Source of the DNA: Ovis canadensis
Lineage: Eukaryota; Chordata; Mammalia; Artiodactyla; Bovidae
Assembly (NCBI RefSeq): GCF_042477335.2
Contig: NC_091264.1
Coordinates: 33,233,386-33,297,385 of the forward strand
Reading direction: 5' to 3'
Length of the DNA stretch: 64,000 nucleotides
Numbering within the stretch: position 1 is the stretch's first letter; every line of letters begins with the position of its first letter. The position numbers and the translations under genes were made by a program. Below the pieces are notes generated by a model that saw nothing but the letters and a program-made list of their open reading frames with translations, was not told where the DNA came from and did no database searches. This document shows, one piece after another, positions 32,506 to 44,468 of the stretch.

Positions 32506-32914
32506 CATGAGAAAAATTAAGGACAGACTTAATTGCTTAGTGTCAGACACAAGGACACAATCCTGTGGTAAAGGGGCTAAATGTATTGTTGGTGTCCTTT
32601 TGGCCAGAAGACAAAAGAGTGGTCCTGTGGATTCAAACTGAGTAGGCACTCCCACCCACCTTCAGAAAGGAGAAGACCCCTTCTTCTTTTGGTGTCAAAA
32701 GCCTCAACTGAAAAATGAGGTGATTCTGCAGTTCTAATATTGTGAAGCTGAGAAAACAAAGAACTGGAAAAGGTGATAGGACTCAGGGAAACACAGAATA
32801 AAGGAATGGAAATTCAGATAGATTATTTTGGGTGAGAGTAATTCATAACATTTAAAAGTCTAGTAGGGTTGTTTGAGGTCAACTAAACTTTTACTAACCC
32901 AGTTTTCGGACAAA

Positions 32915-34093
32915 CATCAACATGCAAACCAGGAATAGCCTACGAGAAAAATGGGTAAAGTACAAGGTCAGGCAATTCATAAACAACATGGATGCATGGC
33001 CAATCAGCTCAGTTCAGTCGCTCAATCGTGTCTGATTCTTTGTGACCCCATGAACAGCAGCACACCAAGCTTCCCTGTCTATCACCAACTCCCGGAGCTT
33101 GCCATCCAACCATCTCATCTTCTGTCGTCCCCTTCTCCTTCTGCCTTCAATCTTTCCCAGCATCAGGGTCTTTTCCAAAGAGTCAATTCTTTGCATCAGG
33201 TGGCCAAAGTATCGGGACTTCAGCTTCAGCATCAGTCCTTCCAATGAAAATTTAGGACTGATTTCCTTTAGGATGGACTGGTTGGATCTCTTGCAGTCCA
33301 AGGGATTCTCAAGAGTCTTCTCCAACACCACAGTTCAAAAGCATCAATTCTTTGGCACTCAGCTTTCTTGATAGTCCAACTCTCACATCCATACATGACT
33401 ACTGGAAAAACCATAGCTTTGACTAGATGGACCTTTGTTGGCAAAGTAATGTCTCTGCTTTTTAATATGCTGTCTAGGTTGGTCATTGCTTTTCTTCCAA
33501 AGAGCAAGTTTCCTGGCTGCAGTCACCATCCACAGTGATTATGGAGCCGAAGAAAATGAAGTCTTGTCACTGTTTCCATTGTTTCCTCATCATTTGCCAT
33601 AAAGTGATGTGACCGGATGCCATGATCTTAGTTTTTTGAATGTTGAATTTTAAGTCAACTTTTTCACTCTCCTCTTTCACTTTCTTGAACAGTATGAAAA
33701 GGCATGGCCAATAAACACATTCAAAATGTTCAACTTCAGTGGTATTAAAAATACAAATAAATGCAGTGGTCAGACTTCCCCTTCTTCAAATTAGAAAAGA
33801 TTATAAAGGGTAATGATATCTAGTGTTGATGCAGGCACAAAGAAACTGACTTTCAAACATTGTTAATGAGAATATAAACTGGGAAAACCTGACTGGAAGA
33901 CCATTTGGCAAGCCACAAAGTCAAGAAGTTCTACAAACTGCAAGAAAGGTAAATTGAGAAAACAAAAACACTAATTCAAAAAAATACATATACCCTAGTG
34001 ATAATTTTGCAATGTAAATAAACATCAAATCACTATGTTATACACTTGAAACTAATATAATGTTGTATGTCAATTATAGTAAATAAAAAAAAT
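32915..34093 (+). mobile_element. L1M LINE 3' end, sense, split by BovB
   Basis: 'gagaaaaatgggtaaagtac' before and 'ccaataaacacattcaaaat' after the BovB are adjacent in normal L1. It continues through 'ttgttaatgagaatataaac' to the 3' end 'tatgttatacacttgaaact' and an A-rich tail near 34090. Confidence 0.8.
33005..33701 (-). mobile_element. BovB LINE 3' segment, antisense, 0.7 kb
   Basis: From 'agttcagtcgctcaatcgtg' to 'tctcctctttcactttcttg'. Flanked by a perfect 11-bp TSD 'gcatggccaat' (32994-33004 and 33702-33712). A deletion of about 30 bases is visible after 'cccggagctt' (near 33100). Confidence 0.95.
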
Positions 34094-34350
34094 CAATGCA
34101 ATGTATCACCCCCTCAACCCTGTATTATCTTTAAGTATGCAGAAAGTCCAGTTGATAAAATTTAACATCCATTCATTATAAAAACACTCAGGAAACTAAG
34201 AACAGAAAGGAACTTCACTCAGTATGATAAAGAGCAAAGAAAATCTTAAGAGCTAATTTAATGGTTAAAGACTGAAGGTTTTTCCCATAAGGAAAAAGGT
34301 AAGGATGTCTGTTCTCAACATGCCTATTCAACAGTATACTGAAGATCCTG

Positions 34351-34554
34351 CTGCTGCTAAGTCACTCCAGTCATGTCCGACTCTGTGCGACCCCACAGAC
34401 GGCAGCCCACCAGGCTCCCCTGCCCCTGGGATTCTCCAGGCAAGAACACTGGAGTGCGTTGCCATTTCCTTCTCCAATGCAGGAAAGTGAAAAGTGAAAG
34501 TGAAGTCGCTCAGTCGTGTCCGACTCCTAGCGACCCCATGGACCGCAGCCTACC
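34351..34554 (-). mobile_element. Bov-A2 SINE, antisense
   Basis: Starts with the CTG triplet tail in antisense, then 'tcatgtccgactctgtgcga', 'ccaggcaagaacactggagt' and a second Bov-A start 'gtcgctcagtcgtgtccgac'. A short imperfect TSD ('agatcStRg') flanks it inside L1. Confidence 0.9.
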
Positions 34555-34609
34555 AGATCGTAGTCACTGCAATAAGGCAAGAGGAAAAAACAAAAAGGGT
34601 ACTGATTAG

Positions 34610-34840
34610 AGGGCTTCCCAGGTGGCGCTAATGGTAAAGAACCCGCCTATCAATGTAGGAGACATAAGAGACAAAAATTCAATCCCTGGGTCGGGAAGAT
34701 CCCCTGGAGGAGAGCATGGCAACTCACTCCAGTATTCTTGCCTAGAGAATTCCATGGACAGAGGAGCCTGGCAGGCTACAGTCCATGGGGTCAAAGAGTT
34801 GGGCACAACTGAAGTGATTTAGCATGCACACACACACATA
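34610..34840 (+). mobile_element. Bov-tA SINE, full length, (CA)n tail
   Basis: 'gggcttcccaggtggcgcta' to 'actgaagtgatttagcatgc' and a short CA run. TSD 'acWgattag' lies at 34601-34609 and about 34840-34848. It is opposite in orientation to the Bov-A2 55 bases upstream. Confidence 0.92.
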
Positions 34841-36159
34841 CAGATTAGGAAGAAATAAAGCTGTCTTTATCTGCAAATAACATAATCATCTATGTAGAAA
34901 ATTCCAAATAATATACAAACAGAAACCAAAACAACTCCCCTCCCCTAACTATTATAGTTAATAAGTGAGATCAATAAGGTTATAGGAGAAAAGGTTCACA
35001 TAAAAAATTGATTTTATTTCTATATATTAGTAATGAACCAGAAACTAAGAAAATTTAATCTTTCTTATAGCATCATATATGAAATATCTATGGATAAATC
35101 TAATAAAGTATGTACTGGATTTACATTCTGAAAAACTATAAAACATTGATGAGAGAAATTAGAAAAGACCTAAGTAAATGAAAAGTTATTCCATATTCAT
35201 TGATTAAAAGACCTAGGATTAGAAAGCTGAAGGATTCATAAGACCTGATTACATGACTTAGTAATCAAGACAGTGAGGTACTGTTTAAGGATAAGCATAT
35301 AGATTAAAGGAACAAAACAGAATTCAAATGGACCCACACATATATGGACAACTGGTTTCAGATAAAGGTGTCAAGATAATTCAGTGAAGAAAGAATAGTC
35401 TTCAAACAAATGGTGTTGGAAAAATCAGATATCCATGTGCAGGGAGAAAGAAAAAAATCTTAAACCTTACTTTGTACCATATACAAAAATAAACTCAAAA
35501 TGAACCAGATACCTAAAAGTAAAAGCTGAAATTTAAAATATCAAGAAGAAAACATCAGAGAAAACCTTTGTGAGCTTGGGTTAGATCAAGATTTCTTAGA
35601 TAAGACACAAAAAAGTATGATCCATAAAAGGATAGAAACTGATAAATCAAACTTCTTCAAAATTAAAAACTTCAAATCTTCCAAAGACACTTTAAAGAAA
35701 AGTCAAGACCCAGAGAAAACATGTGAAAACCACATTTCTATATCTAGACTATAAGAAGAACTCTAATGCTGTAATAAGGAAACAAGCAATTTTTTTAAAA
35801 AAATGGACAAAATGTTTGCACAAATACTTCAACAAGGAAAAGAAAAAGATGATAAGTGAATACATGCAAATGCTTAGTTATTATTAGTCATCAGAGAAAA
35901 GCAAAGTAAAACCTCAATGGGTTAACACTCTTTGCTTATTAGGATGGCTAAAATTGAAACAAAAGAACAGAATAGATCACACCAAATGCCGGCAAAGATA
36001 GGGAGCAACTAACAACGCCAAGGGAAGGCAAACGGTTGAGGCATGGAGTCAGACAACAAGCCAGGACAGAAGTGAGACGAACCAGAGGACAATGACATGG
36101 GCATATTGTTGCAAGAATCTGCAGAATTAAGGGCTGATCAATCATTCATGCGGGTTGGA

Positions 36160-36480
36160 AAATACTGATGGGACGTGTATTAATGTCAGGCCCCTGCTCT
36201 AAGCACTGAGGACACAACAGTGGGAAACACCGACCATAATCCTAAATCTTGGACAGTTTACACTCTAGAGGGAGAAGATAATAAGCAAAACAATAAGTCT
36301 GTCAAACGGTATGGAAGTATTAGTGAAAAAAGAAAGCAAGGAAGCAGATAGGGTGTGTAAGGCAGAGGCTGGGGCTTCAGTATTTAAAAGCGGTGGGGGT
36401 TAGAAAAGGCCTTACTGAGAAATCGGTGCTTGATGCAGGGAGGGAGCCAAGAGGAGGGCTTTTACAGGCGAGTGCTATTA
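36160..36480 (-). repeat. L2 3' region, antisense
   Basis: 'gctctaagcactgaggacac', 'agtttacactctagagggag', 'gataataagcaaaacaataa' and 'tagaaaaggccttactgaga' follow the antisense L2 consensus in order. Confidence 0.75.
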
Positions 36481-37311
36481 ACACTGAGTTCTCACAGGGT
36501 ACTCAGCTAACACCCATCCACTTTGTTGAGACCCATTTAGTTTCCACAATAATGACATAAAAAGATACCATTTAATGTGATAACTGGTTATGACAGTTTA
36601 TAAAAATGATTTATGGGGTAAATATAATCTTCATTTCAACTGAACAAGAAACATTAGAAATTGAACTGAAAGAAAACCACACACTTCAATTTACTCTGAA
36701 CTCTTACTTACCCTTCCTGTCTCAAACCTGCCCCTCTTTCAATTTTCATTATATGTGACTCTAAGAAAGCTGAGTGGCACAGTTTAATATTAATAAATTT
36801 TGGAGTATTAGCTGGGAAAGTGGGTTAGAAAAAAACAGGAGGAAATAGCCTATTCATATGAAAATAATAATCACATAGTATTTATTGTCTGGGATTGAAA
36901 TGTTTCAAATATGCAAAGCAATAAAATGTCAGGAAAAGCAAAACTTCCTAATGTTAAAAAGATCATAAATTTTCCCCAAAATAAGACATGTGAAAAAAGT
37001 TCAGGTGATACTTTATGTCAAAAGAGAGAGAGAAAAAAAAAAAACAACCCTCAAATCCAAGCTAAACAAGTTTAAAACCTTCAGAAGCACAACTTACCAC
37101 TGAAGGGCTATGGAGACAATGGCAGTTACTGTAAAAGCACAGAAAGCAGCAGTTATCTTTTTTTTTTTTTGAGCTTGAGAATCACTTTTTAACAGGAACA
37201 AAGTCCCTGACCTAGGCATTCTGTAACATGTACTTCTGCTACATCTTGAGTGAAAAAAAGATATGTAATGTCAAAGAGCTACCAGGATTTCAGTGTCACT
37301 TACAAAGAAAA
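36481..37311. other. Unrecognised AT-rich sequence
   Basis: No gene or clear repeat. Purine-rich run at 37021-37046 and a T run at 37160-37170. Confidence 0.4.
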
Positions 37312-37486
37312 AATTTTTAAACGTTTATTTACTTGTCTACACTGGGTCTTTGTTGCAGCACTCGGGAATGTGATCTATGTTTCCGCAGTGGCAGCCCGTG
37401 GGGTCTAATTCCCTGACCAGGGATTGAACCCAGGCCCCAGCATTAAGGGTATGGCATCTTAGCTACTGGACCAGCAGGGAAGTCCT
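37312..37486 (-). mobile_element. CHR-type SINE, antisense
   Basis: 'ctgggtctttgttgcagcac', 'ctgaccagggattgaaccca' and 'ctggaccagcagggaagtcc'. TSD core 'agtgtca' near 37293 and 37488. Confidence 0.87.
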
Positions 37487-38119
37487 AGTGTCAATTTTAA
37501 ATGAATTTGTATTTTATAGATCACAGTGGCATGTATGCAAATGTCTAAAGTAGAGTGATCCCTATGTTGGCAAAACATGTAACATATTTAGTCTATAGAT
37601 AATTTAATCCAAGTGTCTCTTGCTCCTTTAAATCAAATCCCTTTTGTAATTCCTTGGTTTCCCCCAGATCCTTGTCTCACTCTTTGGGAACTGTCAATCC
37701 ATGCTGGTTGCTTTGGATTTCATAGGTGCTAAAATTTGTTTTTGAATCAATGAATGAATGAATAGAGATCAAGAAAGCAGACATTCTAACTGCCAGCTCC
37801 TTTTGGGTGAAAAACTGTTGCTTCCAGTTCACAAAATCTCATTATTTCCAATCTAAATAGATCTTCATATTTACTTTAAATTCAGTGGACATGTTACCTT
37901 AGGGAAACCTCATCCTAAAACGGCTCACTGTCCTTGCAGTAAACCAGTGGGAGGCCCAGCAGGCTTTTAAGGATAGTGCTACAAACAAAAATGGCAAGTG
38001 AGCCTGTAAGTCTAGATTCAAGCAGGCACGAAGGTTCTGAGGTCTTTAGTAGTATACAAGTGTGACTGAGGTTCCCTTCCTGTCTGAGGTCATTAACCCC
38101 TTCAGATCAAACTGTAGTC
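37487..38119. other. Unrecognised sequence
   Basis: No exon recognised. 'tgaatcaatgaatgaatgaa' at 37744 may be an L2 or MIR 3' tail. Confidence 0.35.
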
Positions 38120-38328
38120 TGAGTGTGTGTTCAGTTGATCAGTTGTGTGCAACTCTTTGCAACCTCATAGACCATACATAGCCCGCCAGGATTTTTCCAG
38201 GCAAGAATACTGGAGTGGGTTGCTCTTTCCTTCTCCAGGAGATCTTTTTGACTCAGGGATTGAACCCACATATCTTCCATGTTCTGCGTTGGCAGGCAGA
38301 TTCTTTACCACTGAGCCACTTGGGAAGC
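38120..38328 (-). mobile_element. Bov-tA SINE, antisense
   Basis: 'ttcagttgatcagttgtgtg', 'gcaagaatactggagtgggt' and 'actgagccacttgggaagc'. TSD 'ctgtagtc' near 38112-38119 and 38329-38336. Confidence 0.9.
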
Positions 38329-38559
38329 CTGTAGTCAGATCCTAAAAGCCACAAGAAACCTGACTCATGGCCTGCTTTGAAGTGATTTCTCTTGAGATAC
38401 TGTGTTACTGTCATTATGAAAAAGGCTGGGATCATCTATAGTTCTTGAGATTTGAAGCCAAAGGCAAACAAGTATCTATAGAACATTAAACATAGACTTA
38501 ACCAAAAAAAGAAAAAAATGATGTTTAAATGCCTATTTTCTTTTCTGTCAACCAACCAA

Positions 38560-38830
38560 TAGATGTTTACCTAATATGTGCATGTGGTGATTACAAAGAG
38601 GTGTAGATTTAAGACTTGCGCTCAAGAAATTCTTAATCTGGGGCAGGCTACAAAATACATGGAGAGATTAGGGACAGAAAACAGAAAGTATAGAGACCAA
38701 TAGGAGCATAAAAAGCTCAGAAGACGCAGAAGGCACCGTGCCCTAAGGCAGGCAGGAAGTTTTATGGGAAGGAGTTGGGGAAGGAGGCCATCTTGCAAAT
38801 CCAGGAAGAGGCAGACGGATTTTCCACACG
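38560..38830 (-). repeat. L2-like fragment, antisense
   Basis: 'gcgctcaagaaattcttaat', 'gggacagaaaacagaaagta' and 'tgggaaggagttggggaagg' have the layout of antisense L2 but are very diverged. Confidence 0.4.
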
Positions 38831-39183
38831 GTTCACAGACACGTGACTGCATATTTCAGCGGAAGGCACCCTAAGACCTTTCATGTTTCCACATGGGCCA
38901 TGTGGCAAGGTTCTACCTCACTCGGCAATTGTCCCAGGGACATGACAAGATAGCCAGTCTAGGGAGGGGCTGCCACAAGGAATCATCTGCCTCCCTGGTT
39001 CTGGAGACACATGAGATTTTCCACCTTGACCTCGTTTTGGGTATGGATAAAAGCTGGAAAACTGCCTGGTGGTTTAATTAGAGTTGGCATTCCATGACTC
39101 GGTGACCCACCACTCTTATTTTCTGTCATCTGGCCCCTAGATCTGGTATCTTCCTGTGGGATTAGGACCATGGAAAGTCTTGT
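38831..39183. other. Unrecognised sequence
   Basis: No repeat or exon recognised; the reading frames of 62 codons are ordinary. Confidence 0.35.
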
Positions 39184-39309
39184 TTGGTTTTTTCACTGTG
39201 CCAGGTCTTAGCTGTGGCACATGGGATCCAGTTCCCTGACCAGGGATTGTACCTGAGCCCCCTGCATTGGGAGCACGGAGTCCTAACCACTGGACCGCCA
39301 GGAAAGTCC
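39184..39309 (-). mobile_element. CHR-type SINE, antisense
   Basis: 'gtgccaggtcttagctgtgg', 'ctgaccagggattgtacctg' and 'accactggaccgccaggaaa'. Confidence 0.9.
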
Positions 39310-40359
39310 CAGGACAGTGGAAAGCTGACACCATGCTGATCTTGCTGAGGCTGCCACATAAGTCCCAACTTCCAGCACCATCTGGGCTCACTGTCTCTTT
39401 CCAGGCCAAACTTATGGAAGTGTGGCCAGCCAACCTGCAGGAGTCACTGCTGCTTAAGCACTGCTCAACGGATTGGCACATACAGTCTGGAAGGAGTGAT
39501 GGGAAGAGGCCAATGTACTGGCAGGTGAACTAACTTCTCCCAAGTAAAGTGGTTGGCAGAAGTAAATCAAGGCGTTTGCAAAAGAAGCCTGCAGGCACCT
39601 AGTACCACAGGCTGCTGCACTGCTAGAGGACAGCTTAACAAATAGAAATTTGAAAGTGACTTGTTCTGAGGCAAAACAGACCTAGGGCTGAATTAAAGAA
39701 GCTGCTAATGAGAGAGGAAAACCATCATTTCTAATACAAATTGTGTTCAGCAACTTTTTTTCCACTTCCTTCCTTATCTCTGTCCACCACTATCCCACGC
39801 ACAAAATTACACATCCTGGGCTGGGAGAAACAAGACTGTATCACAATTAACAGGCAAATACCTAAAAGGGGCATTTGTATAAAGTTACAAGGGGTTGCTG
39901 CATGTACTTCTGGATCGGCCACTGCAAACACATGTAAACATGATGGGGATTGTTTTATAACATGAAATAGCTTGTATGAAAGCATAAAATAGTAGTCTGT
40001 GTAATGAGAGTCTTCTAGAGAAATCTGGTTCCACAAAGGAGAGGCTTTGTATACATGGATCTTTGGGAAGTTTTCCTCATAATTTGTACAGGGATTCTTA
40101 GTATGTGTATTGATCCTATGTATTTATCTTAAGGTTCAAGACATCACAGAGGACTTGGCATCATTCTATATAATTATAGTCTGTTATACATTATATGATA
40201 TTCTATTATATACATAATACTTGGCCTCAGGGAAGGAATGTTAAGTTAAAATAGAATTTTCTTGTAATCAAGTTTTTTGGTATTGAAAATACTTCTAAGT
40301 TCAGGGCAATTCTGTTATCAGAAATCTTTAGTATAATACATGTGGTATAACACTAGTTT
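39310..40359. other. Unrecognised sequence, 1.05 kb
   Basis: No recognised repeat. A 101-codon minus-strand frame (40036-39731) has no known domain. AT-rich, self-complementary-looking stretch at 40165-40215. Confidence 0.35.
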
Positions 40360-40800
40360 AGGCCATGAGCTTTGGGGTCAGAGTGTTGGGTACTAAAGCT
40401 AGCTCCATCCTGGGCACTTCTGCATAAGGCACTGAACCATCCTTTTTTAAAAATTATTTACTTTTGGTGGCACTGGGTCTTTGTTGCTATGCGTGGGCCT
40501 TCTCTAGTGGTGCGTGTGGGCTTCTCATGTTGCAGAGCATGGGCTCAGTCGTTGTGACACATGGGTTTAGCACGTGGAATCTCCCCGGACCAGGGTTCAA
40601 ATCTGGGACTCCTGCACTGGCAGGCAGGCTCTTAACCACGGGACCACCAGGCAAGTTCAAACCTTCAGTTCTTAAATTTGCTTTCTACGGGCAACACAGA
40701 GAATGACAATGCATCTCTCATAGTGGGGTTGTGAGGATTTAATCAGATAATCACATAAAGTGCTTAGGATACAGGGTGGCACATGGTGTCCTACGATTAT
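40360..40800 (+). repeat. MIR SINE, sense, split by a CHR SINE
   Basis: 'ggccatgagctttggggtca' to 'aaggcactgaacc' is the 5' half. 'tggggttgtgaggatttaat' (40725) and 'cataaagtgcttaggataca' (40753) are the 3' half. A SINE at 40445-40657 separates them. A 19-bp tandem repeat ('gattattatgtgaaac' at 40795 and 40814) follows. Confidence 0.72.
40445..40657 (-). mobile_element. CHR-type SINE, antisense
   Basis: 'ggcactgggtctttgttgct', 'cgtgtgggcttctcatgttg', 'gaccagggttcaaatctggg' and 'cgggaccaccaggcaagtt'. Confidence 0.88.
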
Positions 40801-42181
40801 TATGTGAAACGATGATTATTATGTGAAACACTATTAAAATGCTGATACAATAAATTATTTTTGATAGCAAGTTAACTGTTAAACAGTTATATAAGTAAAC
40901 ATCTTGCTTCTTGATTTTTCCTGTATCTTTTTCTAGTTTTATACTCTTTGGGAAAAAAAAAAAAAAGGAACAGTGAAGATTGGGTGGTGATGAGCAGAAA
41001 AGAGAACATGAATATAATACCCTATACAGAGTTACAGTGGTTTCCAACAATGAAATATTGTATCTGGGTTTCTCATGACTTTGCAGGAATTGATTGTTTT
41101 AAAATATGCTTCAATTGCCAAAACTCTCATGACTTACGACAGCCTGAATATTTGATATTTTCTTCCAGAAAAAAAATGTAAGTCTCTTTCTTTTTTTTTT
41201 CTTAAGTGCTATGGTATCACTATCCTAGTCCTGACACTAGAAACTTACTTTAAGAGATATGACTTTTTAATATTTGAGCTTTTAAAACCATCTGGCCCTT
41301 ATTTAACCATCACATTTACATCCAATTCCTGCAGGCAGAGATTTGTTGTTTAAGCTTGGCTTGACGCCCTCTGCAGAAAGCCTTTCCTTTAATGAACACG
41401 ACTCCACTGAAACTGCTAGAGTCCCCTGTCTGCCCTTGTTCCCCATCCCCCACCAACTATACAATAAGAGCACAGAGTTTCATCTTGTCTTTCAAACAAG
41501 AAGATAAAAATAAGAAAATAAATTGATGAAGAATCAGCTTAATGTGGCCGCCACTGCTATGACATATTCAACTTGATGCCCTTATATTATTTGCAGAAGT
41601 GTTTATGTACTATGAAATGTTCAGCCAGAGCATACAGGAAACTGTAAAATATTTTATAAGATGTATACATGGTTGATGGTAGAATTTTAAATGCAACTTG
41701 GGAAGGGTCTATCTAAATTCCAGGAGGGCAGATGAGGGACTGTTTTCTCTGTAGTGACTCAGTTTTACATAAGGGGTTATATGAACTGGAAAGAAATGCC
41801 TGATTTGGGAACTATATAAATTTTTTTTCATAAAATTAAATTTTATTATTTTTAGACAAGTAAACTTGTTTACTCTCAGACCAAGAATTACCAGTGATGT
41901 TTATCTGTCTTCTACATGGTAAAAGCATTAAAAGTAGATTGTTTATTATTTTATAGGAACAAAGAACATAGAGTAAGAAATAAGGAATTCATCCCAAATA
42001 CAGAAATTATATACACCATTAAAAATAGTTATGCTTCTGATGGTTTTTAAATAACAACTCTTGCCTCTAAAACTGGAACATTATTTTTGAATCTCAACTA
42101 TTGCAATATGTGCAGACAGAAGGTTAATGACATATCCTCAAAATGGCATGTTTAGAAAGTTGCATTTCCAAATTCAGGTGA
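40801..42181. other. Unrecognised AT-rich sequence, 1.4 kb
   Basis: No gene or recognised repeat. A 14-base A run sits near 40953 and a T run near 41191. Sequence is unlike the LINEs on its right. Confidence 0.38.
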
Positions 42182-42191
42182 AGGGAGAAAT

Positions 42192-43114
42192 GTTTTTTTT
42201 TTAATTTATTTTTAATTGTGGGATAACTGCTTTACAATACTGTGTTGGTTTCTGCCATACATCAACATGAATCAGCCATAGGTACACATGCATCTCCTCC
42301 CTCTTGAACTTCCCTTCCGCCTGCCACCCAATCCCACTCTTCTAGGTTGTTAAGAGTTCTGGTTTGAGTCCCCTGAATTATACAGCAAATTCACATTGGC
42401 TGTCTATGTTGCACAGTAGTGTATATGTTTCCACGTTACTCTCTCCATTTGTCCCACCCTCTCCTTCCTCCCTGTACCCTCCCCCAGGTCCGTAAGTCTG
42501 TTTTCTATGTTTACATTCCATTGAAGTGGTCGCTCAGTTGTGTCCGACTTTTTGTGACCTCACGGACTATATAGTCTGCCAGGCTCCTCCGTCTATGGAT
42601 TTTCCAGGCAAGAATACTGGAGTGGGTTGCCATTTCCTTCTCCAGGGGATCTTCCCAACCAGGGATGAAACCCGGGTCTCCAGCTTTGCAGGCAGACGCT
42701 TTACCCTCTGAGCCATCAGGGAAGCCCCTAATTGCTGCCCTGCATATAGGTTCATCAGTAGGTCTTTCTAGAGTCCATATATATGTGTTACTATACAATG
42801 TGTTTTTCTCTTTCTGACTAACTTCACTTTGTATAACAGGCTCTAAGTTCATCCACCTCATTAGACCTGACTCAAATATGTTTCCTTTCATGGCTGAGCA
42901 ATATTCCATTGTGTATATGTACCACAGCTTTCTTATCCATTCATCTGTTGATGGACATCTAGGTTGCTTCCATATCCTGGCTATTGTAAATAGTGCTACA
43001 GAGAACACTGGGGTACATATGCCTGTTTCAATTTTGGTTTCCTTGGGGTATATGCCTAGTAATAAGATTGCTGGGTTATATGGTAGTTTTATTCCTAGTT
43101 TTCTAAGGGATCCG
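42192..43114 (-). mobile_element. L1 LINE 3' end, antisense, with TSD
   Basis: The antisense poly(A) tail is the T run at 42193. Then 'ataactgctttacaatactg', 'caacatgaatcagccatagg', 'ttcatctgttgatggacatc' and 'gggtacatatgcctgtttca' follow. A perfect 10-bp TSD 'agggagaaat' lies at 42182-42191 and 43115-43124, so the copy was inserted 5'-truncated. It includes a remnant of the ORF2 C-terminus, split by a Bov-tA. Confidence 0.93.
42524..42727 (-). mobile_element. Bov-tA SINE, antisense, in L1
   Basis: 'gtggtcgctcagttgtgtcc' to 'ctctgagccatcagggaagc'; younger than the L1 it interrupts. Confidence 0.93.
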
Positions 43115-43688
43115 AGGGAGAAATACTTCTATTTCTTTTATCCTCATGTCTGTAAGGCAGCATCAATTTCTCATAAGAGAAGTTATTTACTTACCTGATT
43201 TATTTCTTTTCAAATTTCATCTCCTAAGCACAGAGCTACAAAAATAGAAACTATTTTGTATATTCCCATTTGATTTAGAATTGAGCCTTTTTATTTTGTT
43301 TAGCTTTAACTTTTCATTTTATGTTGTAGCATAATTTACAATATTGTATTAATTTCAGGTATATAGCAAAGTTAATTAGTTATACATATACATATATCTA
43401 TTCTTTTTCAGATTCTTTTCCCACATAGGTCATTAGAGAGAGCTGAGTTTCCTGTGCTATACAGTAGGTTCTTGCTGATTATATTTATTTTGTATACTGG
43501 AGTGTGTATATGTTAATCCCAACCTCTTAATTTATCCACTGCCCTCCATCTTTCCCTTTTGGTAACCATAAGTTTGTTTTTCTGAGAGTCCGTTTTGCAA
43601 ACACATTCATTTGTATGATTTTTTAAATTCCACATATAAATGATACCATATGATATTTGTCTACTAAGTGACTTATTTCACTTAGTAT

Positions 43689-43843
43689 CCTCCTGCACTG
43701 CACGAGTCCTGGGTTTGATCCCTGGGTTGGGAAGATCCCCTGGAGGAGGACATGGCAGCCGACCTCAGTATTCCTTCCTGGAGAATCCCCACGGACAGAG
43801 GAGCCTGGCAGGACACAACTGAGCAACTAAGCGCAGCACACAG
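43689..43843 (+). mobile_element. Bov-tA SINE, sense, 5'-truncated
   Basis: 'ctgggtttgatccctgggtt', 'ggaggaggacatggcagccg' and 'gacacaactgagcaactaag'. The first half of the head and part of the Bov-A segment are missing. Confidence 0.88.
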
Positions 43844-43844
43844 G

Positions 43845-44323
43845 ATAATCCCTGGGTCCATCCAATGTTGCTGCAAATGGCATCATTTTGTTCTTTTTTA
43901 TGGCTGAGTAATACTCCATTGTATATACACACCACATCTTCTTCATCCATTCATCTGTTGATGGACATTTAGATTGCTTCCATGTCCTGGTTATTGCAAA
44001 CAGTGCTGCAATGAACACTAGGGTGCAGGACCTTTTTGAAGCATGGTTTTCTTCAGATACAGGCCCCAGAGTTGGATTGATGGCTCATAGGGTAGCTCTA
44101 TTTTTAGTTTTTTAAGGAACCTCCAGAGTGTTCTCCCTAGTGGCTGTACTAATTTACATTCCCACCAACAGTGTATGAAGGTTCTCTTTGCTCCACATCC
44201 TCTCCAGCATTTATTGTTTGTAGACATTTTGATGACGGCCATTCTGACCAGTGTGAGGCGATACCTCACTGAAGTTCTGATTTGTATTTCTCCAATAATT
44301 AGTGATGCTGAACATCCTTTCAT
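43845..44323 (-). pseudogene. L1 ORF2 C-terminal remnant
   Basis: Two minus-strand pieces in different frames (44323-44018 and 44018-43827) together cover the L1 ORF2 C-terminus. The Cys-rich end is visible as CWRGC followed by HCWWEC. A frameshift near 44018 and the missing rest of ORF2 make it non-functional. Confidence 0.85.
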
Positions 44324-44468
44324 GTGCCCGACTTCTTTTTAAAAACTGATGTACAACTGACATATAACACATTAGTTAATTAATATCACAGCCCATCTGA
44401 AGATTTTAATCTAACGCTTGTGCTTTAGAATATGTCCATAATCAGAATCATTTAAAAAATAAGAGTTT

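Larger units (their letters stand above)
34100..36010 (+). mobile_element. L1M ORF2 fragment, sense, split by two SINEs
   Basis: 'ggatgtctgttctcaacatg' (34303), 'cactgcaataaggcaagagg' (34565), 'atttctatatattagtaatg' (35017), 'cctaagtaaatgaaaagtta' (35169) and 'aatgccggcaaagataggga' (35985) are ordered L1 ORF2 words. Many stops and indels; not coding. It follows directly after the end of another L1 copy. Confidence 0.75.
43285..44325 (-). mobile_element. Older L1 LINE 3' end, antisense
   Basis: 'tagcataatttacaatattg', 'ggtcattagagagagctgag', 'aatactccattgtatataca', 'gcagtgaatg'-type words and 'cattcccaccaacagtgtat' run in antisense L1 order. More diverged than the copy at 42.2 kb. A SINE at 43689-43843 interrupts it. 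A small further L1-like piece may follow to 44385. Confidence 0.88.

Noticed and set aside
42511..43008. 165-codon minus-strand open frame
   Set aside because: It is an L1 ORF2 C-terminal remnant running into a Bov-tA SINE, not a host gene.
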